NCBI GenBank assembly: GCA_963837815.1
Contig: CAWIOS010000013.1
Span: 992,001 to 1,056,000, forward strand
Origin: Fen-1273 sp963837815
GTDB lineage: Bacteria > Bacteroidota > Ignavibacteria > UBA10030 > UBA6906
Direction: 5' to 3'
DNA length: 64,000 bases
Every line of letters begins with the position of its first letter. Within the stretch, counting starts at the first letter, position 1. The notes beneath the pieces are model-generated. The model was not told the DNA's origin and did no database searches. It saw only the letters and a program-made list of their open reading frames with translations. This document shows positions 1-8,249 of the stretch, piece by piece. The translations under genes were made by a program, and so were the position numbers.

Positions 1-1134
1 GGGGGGATCACGCTCTCGCTGGAGAGACTCGACAGGATACTCGAGATCGATACGGCGAATCTTCAGGCGGTCGCCGAGCCGGGGGTCGTCACTCAGACGT
101 TCCAGGAAGCGGTGGAGGAGAAGGGTCTCTACTATCCCCCGGACCCCGCGTCCCGCGGAAGCTGCACGCTGGGAGGGAACCTGGCCGAGTGCGCCGGGGG
201 CCCCCGCGCCGTGAAGTACGGCGTGACAAAGGACTACGTCATTGGAATCGAAGCAGTCCTCCCCGGAGGGGCGATCATCAACACCGGCGGCCGGGTGCTC
301 AAGAACGTTTCGGGGTACAATCTGACACAGCTCATCGTCGGGAGCGAGGGGACGCTCGCGGTGATCACGAAGATCATATTCCGGCTTATCCCCCTCCCTG
401 CGCACCGCAGGGTCATACTCGTCCCGTTCGGCTCGCTCGAATCCGCAGCCGAATCGGTTGCGGACATATTCCAGTCCGGGATCACCCCTTCCGCGCTTGA
501 ATTCATGGAGCGGGCGGCCGTGCGGGCGGCGGAGGAGAGGCAGGGGAAGAAGTTCCCCGGCGGTGAGGCCGAGGCGCAGCTTCTTGTCGAGGTGGACGGG
601 AACAGCGAAGATGCCCTGGACGCCGATATCGAGGTCATCGCCGGGGTCGTCGCGCAACACGGCGCGGGGGACGTGCTTCTTGCCGATGACAGGCAGAAGG
701 TCGCGGACGTCTGGGCTCTCCGGCGGGGACTCGGGGAAGCGGTGAAGTCGATCTCGGCGTACCGGGAAGAAGACACGGTGGTCCCGCGCGCCCGCCTCCC
801 CCTCCTCGTCAGGGGAGTGAAGGAGATCTGCTCGAGGTACGGGATCACGTCGATCTGCTACGGTCACGCCGGTGACGGGAATGTTCACGTAAACCTCCTG
901 AAAGGGAAACTCGGAGACGCGCAGTGGGACGCGGGGATCGAGCCTGCGATAGAGGAGATATTCCGTCTGACCGTATCGCTCGGGGGAACGATTTCCGGGG
1001 AACACGGGATCGGCTACACGCAAAAGAGGTATCTCCCCATTGCGCTCTCGGAAACGGAAATCGGCCTGATGAAAGCTGTCAAGCAGGCGTTCGATCCCGC
1101 GGGGATACTCAACCCGGGGAAGATATTCCCCTGA
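1..1134 (+). CDS. glcD: FAD-linked oxidase, GlcD family (5' end cut by the window edge)
   Basis: The reading frame is open from the first base and gives 377 residues, so the N-terminal part of the FAD domain lies outside the window. Visible are the second half of the PCMH-type FAD domain (glycine-rich RGSCTLGGNLAECAGGPRAVKYG, about residues 47-69) and the FAD-oxidase C-terminal domain with GHAGDGNVHVNLL and SGEHGIGYTQKRYLP. These last motifs are typical of GlcD and D-lactate dehydrogenase type enzymes that oxidise 2-hydroxyacids to 2-oxoacids. The substrate cannot be set from sequence. deoC follows 67 bases downstream but appears to have its own promoter, so operon membership is uncertain. 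Confidence 0.85.
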   Translation, partial: GGITLSLERLDRILEIDTANLQAVAEPGVVTQTFQEAVEEKGLYYPPDPASRGSCTLGGNLAECAGGPRAVKYGVTKDYVIGIEAVLPGGAIINTGGRVLKNVSGYNLTQLIVGSEGTLAVITKIIFRLIPLPAHRRVILVPFGSLESAAESVADIFQSGITPSALEFMERAAVRAAEERQGKKFPGGEAEAQLLVEVDGNSEDALDADIEVIAGVVAQHGAGDVLLADDRQKVADVWALRRGLGEAVKSISAYREEDTVVPRARLPLLVRGVKEICSRYGITSICYGHAGDGNVHVNLLKGKLGDAQWDAGIEPAIEEIFRLTVSLGGTISGEHGIGYTQKRYLPIALSETEIGLMKAVKQAFDPAGILNPGKIFP

Positions 1135-1135
1135 T

Positions 1136-1165
1136 TTGTATTTTCCCCGGTTGTCGCTATATTCC
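1136..1165 (+). promoter_or_regulatory. Bacteroidota-type -33/-7 promoter for deoC
   Basis: TTG at 1136-1138, 19 bases, then TATATTCC at 1158-1165. This fits the TTG / TAnnTT pattern seen before most transcription units in this window, with one base less spacing than the others. It would start transcription near 1170, about 30 bases before the ATG at 1202, which argues against the in-frame TTG at 1136 as the start codon. Confidence 0.55.
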
Positions 1166-1201
1166 CACAGGCGAACGGGAATCGTCACACACGATGACAC
1201 A

Positions 1202-2092
1202 ATGAACCGGGCCGCGATCGACAGGCTGATCGACGAGATACTTGCGGAAAAGCTGAAGGGATGGGTCCGCACCTCTCATGACTGCTGCAGGGACGGCATC
1301 TGCGCGGACACACTGTGCGTCGTGCACAACAAGGCGGGGGTCCGGGCCATCATCGGCAACGGCGCCTCCCGTGTGTCGGCCGGCGTTGGAGTGGACGCCG
1401 CCGGGGGAGTCGAGCCCGATCTTGCGGCGCTGATCGACCACACGCTCCTCAGGCCTGACGCAACCGTCCGCGAAATCGAAACGCTCTGCGCGGAAGCGCT
1501 GAAATTCTCATTTGCGAGCGTCTGCATAAACCCCGGATACGTCCCCCTCTGCGCCCGGCTCTGCAGCGGGAGCGATGTGAAGGTCTGCACCGTGATCGGT
1601 TTTCCGCTCGGGGCCACGTCCACGTCCTCCAAGGCATTTGAAACCGAGCAGGCCATCAGGGACGGCGCGCGGGAGGTGGACATGGTGATCAACGTGGGGA
1701 TGCTCAAGTCCGGCGATCATGCCTACGTCGAATCCGACATCGCGGCCGTGACCGCGGCCGCCCGCCGCGGGCACGTCCTCAGCAAGGTGATCATCGAGAC
1801 GGGGCTGCTCAGCGACGAGGAGAAGATCCGGGCATGCGTCCTCGCCAAACGCGCGGGAGCAGATTTCGTGAAGACCTCGACCGGATTCGCAAAAGGGGGA
1901 GCGACTGCCGGGGACGTTGCGCTCATGAGGCGCGTTGTCGGAAGCGCGATGGGGGTCAAGGCATCGGGAGGGGTGCGGAGCCGTGAGGACGCGCTTGCGA
2001 TGGTCGCCTCCGGAGCGGACCGGATCGGCGCAAGCGCGAGCGTCAAAATCGTCAGCGGCGACGCCGCATCGCCTTCGAAAGGGCCACGGTGA
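1202..2092 (+). CDS. deoC: Deoxyribose-phosphate aldolase with N-terminal targeting-like extension
   Basis: Cleaves 2-deoxyribose-5-phosphate to acetaldehyde and glyceraldehyde-3-phosphate. The 296-residue protein has a normal DeoC barrel from about residue 70: Asp160 in EVDMVINVG, the Schiff-base lysine K224 in FVKTSTGF, and the second lysine K253 in VKASGG. Ordinary DeoC is about 220-260 residues. The extra 70 residues start with an amphipathic helix, MNRAAIDRLIDEILAEKL, closely similar in pattern to the encapsulation peptides of microcompartment enzymes such as PduP. A cysteine-rich stretch (HDCCRDGICADTLC, residues 26-39) follows. I infer a microcompartment-targeted DeoC of the sugar-phosphate type. 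Start chosen at ATG 1202 because the upstream TTG lies in the promoter. Confidence 0.9.
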   Translation: MNRAAIDRLIDEILAEKLKGWVRTSHDCCRDGICADTLCVVHNKAGVRAIIGNGASRVSAGVGVDAAGGVEPDLAALIDHTLLRPDATVREIETLCAEALKFSFASVCINPGYVPLCARLCSGSDVKVCTVIGFPLGATSTSSKAFETEQAIRDGAREVDMVINVGMLKSGDHAYVESDIAAVTAAARRGHVLSKVIIETGLLSDEEKIRACVLAKRAGADFVKTSTGFAKGGATAGDVALMRRVVGSAMGVKASGGVRSREDALAMVASGADRIGASASVKIVSGDAASPSKGPR

Positions 2093-2553
2093 GGGTCTCC
2101 CCGCTTGTGATTGTCGCATCTGCGCTCGTGGTGTTCATTCCAGGCTGCGGGTCGACCGGAGAACAGGCCGCCCCGCCCTCCCCTCAGGTCCCTGCACCGC
2201 ACACGGAGCGCCCGGAAGGGGTGCAGTTCCGTACCCGCGCGGACACCGTGACGGCGTTCCACGCGGCGGAAGCGGGGACTGTCGGCGCGCCGGGGAGAGC
2301 CGCGCAGGTCAGGTACATGGTTCAAATCGGCGCGTTCAAGGATCCGAAGCACGCGAGCGCGGTGCAGGCCGCCGCCCGCAAGCGGTACAGGATGCCTGTT
2401 CTGAATGACTACCTCTCCGGACCCGGCCTCTACCAGATACGGATCGGATTCTTCGAATCGCGCGAGAACGCCCGCGCATTCAAGGAGCAGTTGAAGCGGG
2501 AGCACCCGTCCGAATACGATGATTCATGGATCGTCCAGCTTAAACGGCAGTGA
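2089..2553 (+). CDS. SPOR-domain lipoprotein
   Basis: A 154-residue protein starting at GTG, overlapping the deoC stop by four bases. The first 20 residues are a signal peptide ending in a lipobox-like IPGC, so the protein is probably lipid-anchored. A low-complexity linker follows. A SPOR domain (about residues 75-154, VRYMVQIGAFKDPKHAS through SWIVQLK) fills the C-terminus. SPOR domains bind denuded glycan strands of septal peptidoglycan. The exact role is unknown. It is followed immediately by a second SPOR-like lipoprotein, so the two probably act together in the envelope. Confidence 0.8.
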   Translation: MRVSPLVIVASALVVFIPGCGSTGEQAAPPSPQVPAPHTERPEGVQFRTRADTVTAFHAAEAGTVGAPGRAAQVRYMVQIGAFKDPKHASAVQAAARKRYRMPVLNDYLSGPGLYQIRIGFFESRENARAFKEQLKREHPSEYDDSWIVQLKRQ

Positions 2554-3068
2554 CAATGACAAGAGAAGCACTACTGATCCTCCCGGCCCTTCTTCTCTGC
2601 TCATGCGGCGCGGGAAGAGAGAGCACACGCGAAACGGCGCAGCAGGATCCCCTGGGCCGTTATGAATCGGACTTCCGCCCGTCGGATCACGACACGCTCC
2701 CGGCCGCGCCTGCCACCGCGGGGAGAGCCGAGACGGGCCGCACCGGGGACAATGCGGCGCTTCCGGCGCCTGCCGGAGGGGAAGGCGATCTCGTCCCCGG
2801 TTTCCGCGTCCAGATATACTCAACAACTGACATCGACGCGGCGAAGGCAAAGAAGGAGGAGGCGGAATCGGACTTTCCGTCGGAGTGGTTCTACCTCCAG
2901 TATGATCCTCCGACGTACAAGATCCGGGGGGGGAATTTCATACAGCGGTATGAAGCGGAACGGTTTATCAAGCTTGCGGTTGAAAAGGGATTCACGGAGT
3001 CCTGGGCCGTCCCCGAAAAAGTCTACAGGCAGCCCCCCCCTCCCCAGCGCACCGCGCCGCCGCAGTGA
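2550..3068 (+). CDS. SPOR-like lipoprotein
   Basis: A 172-residue protein. The start may be GTG 2550 (overlapping the previous stop by four bases, a common arrangement in this window) or ATG 2556. A short hydrophobic signal ends at LLCSCG, a plausible lipobox. After a disordered Pro/Ala/Gly linker, residues about 82-155 read as a divergent SPOR domain (GFRVQIYSTTDIDAAKAKKE, YKIRGGNFIQRYEAERF). It ends in a proline- and glutamine-rich tail. Likely exported and peptidoglycan-binding by family; the role is not known. Confidence 0.75.
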   Translation: MTMTREALLILPALLLCSCGAGRESTRETAQQDPLGRYESDFRPSDHDTLPAAPATAGRAETGRTGDNAALPAPAGGEGDLVPGFRVQIYSTTDIDAAKAKKEEAESDFPSEWFYLQYDPPTYKIRGGNFIQRYEAERFIKLAVEKGFTESWAVPEKVYRQPPPPQRTAPPQ

Positions 3069-3079
3069 CCGCGCGGCGG
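3057..3079. terminator. Terminator-like hairpin between convergent genes
   Basis: CCGCCGC at 3057-3063 pairs with GCGGCGG at 3073-3079 around a nine-base loop. It lies at the stop of the SPOR lipoprotein and just beyond the end of the convergent Ig-like gene. There is no T-run, so it may be only a GC-rich coincidence. Confidence 0.3.
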
Positions 3080-3083
3080 AGCC

Positions 3084-4793
3084 TCACCTGAATTTCACGA
3101 GCACCCCTTCGACCCCCCAGCGCGCCCTCACGCGGATCGTGTCCGGACTGACGGTAAACCTGTCCGAGGGATGAAACGGCGCGGGGAGGCCGAATGCATA
3201 GACGCCCGTCCCCGCCGAATCCCTGAACGCGCTTAACGTGTACTTCCCCTCCGGGAGTTCCTCGAGTGCAAACGGCCCCGGGACCGCGAGACGGACAGTC
3301 GAGGAACGCGCCGGGGTGAGATTGATGCTCGAGGCCGTCAGGACGATCTCCCCCTTCCCGTTACGCGGATCCCGCACAACGCCGGCAATGCTCCCGGTCC
3401 CCCGCAGGTCGAGCGTCTGGAAATGAAACCTGAACGTCGAATCCCTGTACGTCCGCCCGGTGAGGCTCCTGACGGAATCCATCGTGACACGGAGTGTATA
3501 CCATGAGTTCGAGCGGAGGCTCACGCGGGGGATGAGCGCGAATGACGCCGGTCCGGTCCATGCGATCCTCACCGGGACCGGCTGTTTCGCGCTGTCGCTG
3601 AGCCCTGCGGCCGCTCCCTGGAGCGCGAACGGGATCACCGGATCGCTGAACCGGACTTCGATCGCCGAGTCGGGGGGGACGGCGCGCGCGCTGTCCTTCA
3701 TGTTCCAGATGCTGATCGAGGGTCTGACGGTGTCCGGCACAAGAGTCCCCTCAAAGGTCTCTCCGCGCGCGCGCTCGTCGATCAGGTTTCCCGAGAGATC
3801 TGCCACACCGCGTACACTGAGGCGGTAGGCCGCGGGACTGTCGAGCGGCGCGTCCGTGAAGAGTTCCGCAAGCGCAGGCTGGAACCTGTCGCGGGCGGCA
3901 AGACGGAGAGGAACTTCACGGGTGGTCGCTGTGTCCGTCACGGTGAATGTGCTCCGGGTGAACGACGAGGAATCGACGGGCTTGCTGAACCGCACCCCTA
4001 TCCGGTACCGGTCGCGCGCTTTCACCCCCGCAACGAACGGGCGCGTCGTATCCTCTTTTGAAAGCCTGTACCAGAGATCGTTGACAACGGGCTCACGGCC
4101 GGCGAGCATGAAGTCCCCCTGCGCCACGCCGAACTCGTCGATCTCCCTGTCATAGAGGAGGTTGTGATACTCATCCCTGATCGCAAACACCCTGTAAGGA
4201 CCGAGCGCGAGGTGCGCCAGGGAGAACATCCCGTCCTTCCCTGTCTGGGTGACGTAGTCGGGCTTACTCCGGGAGGGATCGAGCGTATCGGGAAGAAGTC
4301 CCGCAAGGCGGTAGGCGAATATCATGACCCCTTCAGGCTTCCCGTCAAAGACCCTTCCGTTGATATACCCCCTGTCGATGGAGTCTCCCGTGGAGAAGGC
4401 GAGTGCAAACGAGGAGGCCATCCGGTTCCGTTCGCGCAGGTCCGAGACATCAGTCCCCACAGTGACAACGTACGTCGTGTTTTCCCGCAGTTTTCCCCTG
4501 TACCTGAAACTCACCTCTTTCCCGCTCCAGTCGTATGCGAGCTCCCCCAGCGGCGGGGAGATGAAAATCGATTCCTCCACGCTCCTGTGGTCGACGTATT
4601 TGCTGAATTCAAGCCGTATCACGGCAGGGCTCACCCGTGTGGCGGCGCTGTCAGGCTCAGTGTGGACGATGACGGGGGGGACGACGTCCCTTGGTCCCCC
4701 CTCGGGGGGGACCTGTCCCGCACACGCGGCAAGCACGGCGGCGATCGCCGCCGCGGCAGGGACCCGGAAACTCGTCTTCAAAGAAGGAACCAT
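3084..4793 (-). CDS. Ig-like domain surface lipoprotein
   Basis: A 569-residue protein with a signal peptide and lipobox LAAC (Cys at about residue 24). After it comes a bacterial Ig-like domain of the SbsA type (PPVIVHTEPDSAATRVSPAVIRLEFSKYVD through TYVVTVGTDVSDL, residues about 39-118). A second similar Ig-like segment lies near residues 340-450 (VRPSISIWNMKDSARAVPPDSAIEVRFSDPV). The C-terminal third looks like a carboxypeptidase-regulatory-like beta domain (GSIAGVVRDPRNGKGEIVLT, LPEGKYTLSAFRDSAGTGVYAFG). Proteins of this layout are frequent in Bacteroidota and Ignavibacteria and have no set function. It stands alone downstream of mltG on the same strand. Confidence 0.75.
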   Translation of the reverse strand: MVPSLKTSFRVPAAAAIAAVLAACAGQVPPEGGPRDVVPPVIVHTEPDSAATRVSPAVIRLEFSKYVDHRSVEESIFISPPLGELAYDWSGKEVSFRYRGKLRENTTYVVTVGTDVSDLRERNRMASSFALAFSTGDSIDRGYINGRVFDGKPEGVMIFAYRLAGLLPDTLDPSRSKPDYVTQTGKDGMFSLAHLALGPYRVFAIRDEYHNLLYDREIDEFGVAQGDFMLAGREPVVNDLWYRLSKEDTTRPFVAGVKARDRYRIGVRFSKPVDSSSFTRSTFTVTDTATTREVPLRLAARDRFQPALAELFTDAPLDSPAAYRLSVRGVADLSGNLIDERARGETFEGTLVPDTVRPSISIWNMKDSARAVPPDSAIEVRFSDPVIPFALQGAAAGLSDSAKQPVPVRIAWTGPASFALIPRVSLRSNSWYTLRVTMDSVRSLTGRTYRDSTFRFHFQTLDLRGTGSIAGVVRDPRNGKGEIVLTASSINLTPARSSTVRLAVPGPFALEELPEGKYTLSAFRDSAGTGVYAFGLPAPFHPSDRFTVSPDTIRVRARWGVEGVLVKFR

Positions 4794-4862
4794 TGTCGGG
4801 CCGGTGACGTTCTCATGTGTATGAATTCCGGTCAGGTCTTTGCGGAATCTGCCTGATTGAAC

Positions 4863-4946
4863 GGGGTACCCGGGTGTGTGGTTGGCTGTGATGCGTCGCT
4901 GGTGGGTGGTGACGTTGATGGCAAACCCGGGTTACCCCTTTTTTTT
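4863..4946 (+). repeat. Inverted repeat with T-run
   Basis: GGGGTACCCGGGT at 4863-4875 and ACCCGGGTTACCCC at 4925-4938 are inverted copies with one extra base, about 49 bases apart, followed by eight T at 4939-4946. On the plus strand this resembles a long-looped terminator, but both neighbours run on the minus strand. Each arm also holds the self-complementary CCCGGG. Confidence 0.45.
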
Positions 4947-4953
4947 GAGTCCT

Positions 4954-6006
4954 TTACAGAACCCCCCGTCCCGCCTTTTGAACGGCACGCGCCCGTCTCC
5001 CCCGTTTGTAAATCCCCACGTAGTGAAGATGTTCGCCGTACGTCCGGGAGAACCAGTGTCCGCCCCTGCCGTTTGCGACGAAAAACAGGTATCCGTTCCC
5101 CTGCGGGTAGAGTGCCGCGAGGATTGACGCCTTCCCCGGGTTGTTCACGGGGCCGGGGGGAAGCCCGGCGTGCAGGTACGTGTTGTACGGCGAATCGGAT
5201 CTCAGGTCGTCGTATCTAAGCCTCCGGGGCCCGTCCTCCAGCGCATACTGGATCGTCGGGTCCGCCTCGAGCCTCATCCCCTTCCTGATCCGGTTATGGT
5301 AGACGCCCGAGATTATCGCCCGTTCCTCCTCAAGCACCGCCTCACCTTCGACAATGGATGCAAACGTCACCGCCTGGTGCACGTTCCACCCGAATTCCCC
5401 GCACCTGGCCCTGAGCGAGTCGGTGAAGAACCTCTGGAACGACTCCACCTGCCGCCGCACGATCTCCCGCTCATCCTGTTCCCAGAAGAAATCGTATGTG
5501 TCAGGGAGCAGATACCCCTCCAGCGACGGTTCGTCGATTCCCAGCGAGCGGGCATACGCAGGGTCGAACGCCAGGCGAGCGTACCGTGACGAGTCGATGC
5601 CGAGCGTCCTTGCAAATATCCTGGCCTGCGCGCGCACGCGAAGCCCTTCGGGGATCGTCACCTGTATGAGCAGGTTCCCCTTCCCGGAGCGGAGCATTGT
5701 GAAGAGCTCCCCGTTCGAGATGCCGCTCCTGAAAGCGAATTTTCCCACCTGCACCTTCTCTGACCCTCCCAGCATCCGCGCGACGAACATGAAGAGCGAC
5801 CGGCTCCGGACGATCCCCTTCGATTCGAGCGAGTCCGCAACGGCGCCGAACGTCTCCCCCTTTGAAACAAACACAACCCTCTCTCCCCCCCCGGAGAACG
5901 CATTCGGGCCGAAAAACACCCAGAGGAGGAGAGCGGCCGCGGCCGCGATAAGCGCGCCGGCAACGGCCAGCGCACCCCGGTAGCGCTTCCATCCGCCGGC
6001 GGTCAT
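4954..6006 (-). CDS. mltG: Endolytic peptidoglycan transglycosylase MltG
   Basis: MltG (YceG family) cuts nascent glycan strands at the inner membrane and so sets their length. The 350-residue protein has one N-terminal membrane helix (residues about 12-33), a LysM-like region (VVFVSKGETFGAVADSL), and the catalytic domain with the glutamate in ASIVEGEA. The family motifs YHNRIRKGMRLEADPTIQYAL, NTYLHAGLPPGPVNNPG and a C-terminal FVANGRGGHWFSRTYGEH are all present. Length is normal. The start codon overlaps the yfhO stop by four bases, making it the last gene of tsaD-yfhO-mltG. Confidence 0.95.
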   Translation of the reverse strand: MTAGGWKRYRGALAVAGALIAAAAALLLWVFFGPNAFSGGGERVVFVSKGETFGAVADSLESKGIVRSRSLFMFVARMLGGSEKVQVGKFAFRSGISNGELFTMLRSGKGNLLIQVTIPEGLRVRAQARIFARTLGIDSSRYARLAFDPAYARSLGIDEPSLEGYLLPDTYDFFWEQDEREIVRRQVESFQRFFTDSLRARCGEFGWNVHQAVTFASIVEGEAVLEEERAIISGVYHNRIRKGMRLEADPTIQYALEDGPRRLRYDDLRSDSPYNTYLHAGLPPGPVNNPGKASILAALYPQGNGYLFFVANGRGGHWFSRTYGEHLHYVGIYKRGRRARAVQKAGRGVL

Positions 6007-8249
6007 GTCGTCCGTTTTCCGGGAAATGCCATCATGAGCCCCATCGCCGCAATCCCCGAAAGCGTGAGGAGGAATCCCAGTGTGACGCTTGCCGGGCGGA
6101 ACATGAACCGGACCGTGTGCGTCCCGGCTGGGACGACGACCGCGCGCATCGTGTGATTCGCCCGGAGGAGGGACGCAGGGGCCCCGTCAACATCCGCCCT
6201 CCATCCCGGGTACCAGGTGTCGGAGAGAACGAGTATCCCCGGTGCGGACGCCCGGGACTCGATCGCGACGTCATTCGTCCTGTATGACACGATCCGGGCG
6301 GAAGAGTCGAGCGAATCATGCGGAACGATCCCCGGGTTCTCCAGGAGTATCGCCTCGCGGGAAGGACGGAACGCGCCGCCGGCGAGGAGCGAGAGCGACT
6401 GCGCTTCGTCGCCGGCGATCCTGTACGACCCGACGACAAACGCCTTCGGGAGGACGTCCGGATTGTCGTAGAGGCGCACCTGCCCCACGATCCCGGAGGG
6501 GACGAACTGCTCGCCGATGATGGGGAGGGGGCTGAGTATCGTCTTCACGTTGTGGAGACTCAGGAGTTTTTTGAACGGCGGCCTGACCACAAAGTATCCC
6601 CCCGCGGGGCGCGAGAGCGCGGTGAAGAGACCCGGGCCGTTCTGGTCGCCCCACACTTCGACGACATAAGCGGGGGTAAGCTGGGCGTACCCGTTCGGCG
6701 TGCAATAACCGAAGAGGACATTGAGGCTCGGCTGAAGGAACTCACGCTGATCGACAAACGGCGCGAGGCTCCCCTCCCACCCGGCAGCCCGCTGGTAGGC
6801 GCTTATGTGCGTCTGCTCGGCGCCGAGCGTGAACACCCGGTACGCCGCGGAATCCGCACGGAGCATGACGGCGGTACGGGGGGTGGACTTCCACTTCCCG
6901 AGAGGGGCGATTGCATTCTGCCTGGTCTGGAAGAATATCAGGTCGGCCACCGCAACGCAGAGGATCACCGCAGCGGCAATCTGCGCGACGCGGCGCGCCG
7001 GGGCGCCGGGCTTTTCCTTCGCACGGGGCGAGACGAGGTGGGTCAGTCCCAGTCCCGCCATCACCGCGAGCGAGGCGTCGACAACGAAGAGGAGACGCGT
7101 GGGAAAACGGAAATATTTCATCATCGGGACAGCCTGAAACGCGATCCCGTAGAAGGGGGTGTTCTTGCCCAGAACCATCAGGTAGGCCGCGACCGCCGCC
7201 GCGCCAAAGAACCGCACGTACCATGACCGGGAGAGTTTGAAAAGCGCGAGTGCGGCGAGGAGAGCGGTGACGATCCCTGCATAGCCGTAGTCTTCCCAGA
7301 ACACCCCGTCCCCCGTGTACGTCATGCGGCTTGGTTCGCCCCGAGCCGCCGGATAGAAGAAGGTCCAGAACATCCCCGTGTCGTACGGGTAGTCCGAGGC
7401 GTACGAGACCGATACTCCTCCCGCGCGTTGCGAATGCTGCACGAGTTCGTACGTCGGCACGAGCTGGAGTGCGCTCATCAGCGAGCCCGCGGCCATCGCA
7501 GCGGCAAACCAGACAACGAGCCCCCGACGCGCAAGCGCACCGGAGGAGCGTCCCCCGGGCTTCATCCGCTTCCAGACCGGGTAGAGCCTCGCGCAGTAAT
7601 AGGCGACGTAGACGAGCCCCGAGTAATAAGCGATCTGCACGTGTCCCGAGAGGTTCTCGAGCGCGAACACGACTCCCAGCAAAAGGAGCGCCCTGATCCT
7701 CCCCCGCCTCCCTCCGTCGCCGTCACGCAGAGCCCGTTCGATCGCAAGGAGCCCCAGGGGGAACCAGCATGCGCTGTTGACCATGCTCAGGTGCTTCAGG
7801 TGGGAGACCATGAAGCCCGAGAACGCGAACGCGAATCCGGCCAGGAGCGCTCCGTAGAACCCGGCCCCGATCTCCCGCACATAGAAGTACATGCCGGCTC
7901 CCGCGGTGAGAAGCGTGAGGAGGATGACGGCGTTCAGCGCCACGTACGGATCGAGAAGCCAGAAGAGCAGAATGTTCGGGGGGTAGCAGATGCCCGCTTC
8001 GGCGCGTGCAAGAAGGGGGAACCCGCCGTAGACGCACGGGTACCAGAGCGGAAGCTCTCCGGCCTTCAATGCTTCGCCAAGGTAGAACCTGTAGGGGAAC
8101 CCGTCGTTCATGATGTCGCTGGCGAATATATCGTCAGTGATCAGGACCCCCTGCATCGTCGAGAGCTTCCAGTACGAGCCTGCAATCACAAGGGCAAGCA
8201 CGGCGATCGCGGCGATTGTCTCGCGGGGGGTCCGGGAGGATCTCTTCAT
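6003..8249 (-). CDS. YfhO-family multispanning membrane protein
   Basis: A 748-residue integral membrane protein with about a dozen hydrophobic segments. The N-terminal region DIMNDGFPYRFYLGEALKAGELPLWYPCVYGGFPLLA is typical of the YfhO family. A periplasmic-type soluble region near the C-terminus (about 560-710) ends in a final helix. YfhO proteins are GT-C-fold glycosyltransferase-like; in Gram-positives they help glycosylate lipoteichoic acid or other envelope polymers. The substrate in this organism is unknown. It overlaps tsaD and mltG by four bases on either side, so it is translated within that operon. Confidence 0.85.
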   Translation of the reverse strand: MKRSSRTPRETIAAIAVLALVIAGSYWKLSTMQGVLITDDIFASDIMNDGFPYRFYLGEALKAGELPLWYPCVYGGFPLLARAEAGICYPPNILLFWLLDPYVALNAVILLTLLTAGAGMYFYVREIGAGFYGALLAGFAFAFSGFMVSHLKHLSMVNSACWFPLGLLAIERALRDGDGGRRGRIRALLLLGVVFALENLSGHVQIAYYSGLVYVAYYCARLYPVWKRMKPGGRSSGALARRGLVVWFAAAMAAGSLMSALQLVPTYELVQHSQRAGGVSVSYASDYPYDTGMFWTFFYPAARGEPSRMTYTGDGVFWEDYGYAGIVTALLAALALFKLSRSWYVRFFGAAAVAAYLMVLGKNTPFYGIAFQAVPMMKYFRFPTRLLFVVDASLAVMAGLGLTHLVSPRAKEKPGAPARRVAQIAAAVILCVAVADLIFFQTRQNAIAPLGKWKSTPRTAVMLRADSAAYRVFTLGAEQTHISAYQRAAGWEGSLAPFVDQREFLQPSLNVLFGYCTPNGYAQLTPAYVVEVWGDQNGPGLFTALSRPAGGYFVVRPPFKKLLSLHNVKTILSPLPIIGEQFVPSGIVGQVRLYDNPDVLPKAFVVGSYRIAGDEAQSLSLLAGGAFRPSREAILLENPGIVPHDSLDSSARIVSYRTNDVAIESRASAPGILVLSDTWYPGWRADVDGAPASLLRANHTMRAVVVPAGTHTVRFMFRPASVTLGFLLTLSGIAAMGLMMAFPGKRTT

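Noticed and set aside
1136..1201. TTG start at 1136 for deoC
   Set aside because: It coincides with the -33 TTG of a promoter, and the residues it would add look like translated non-coding sequence.
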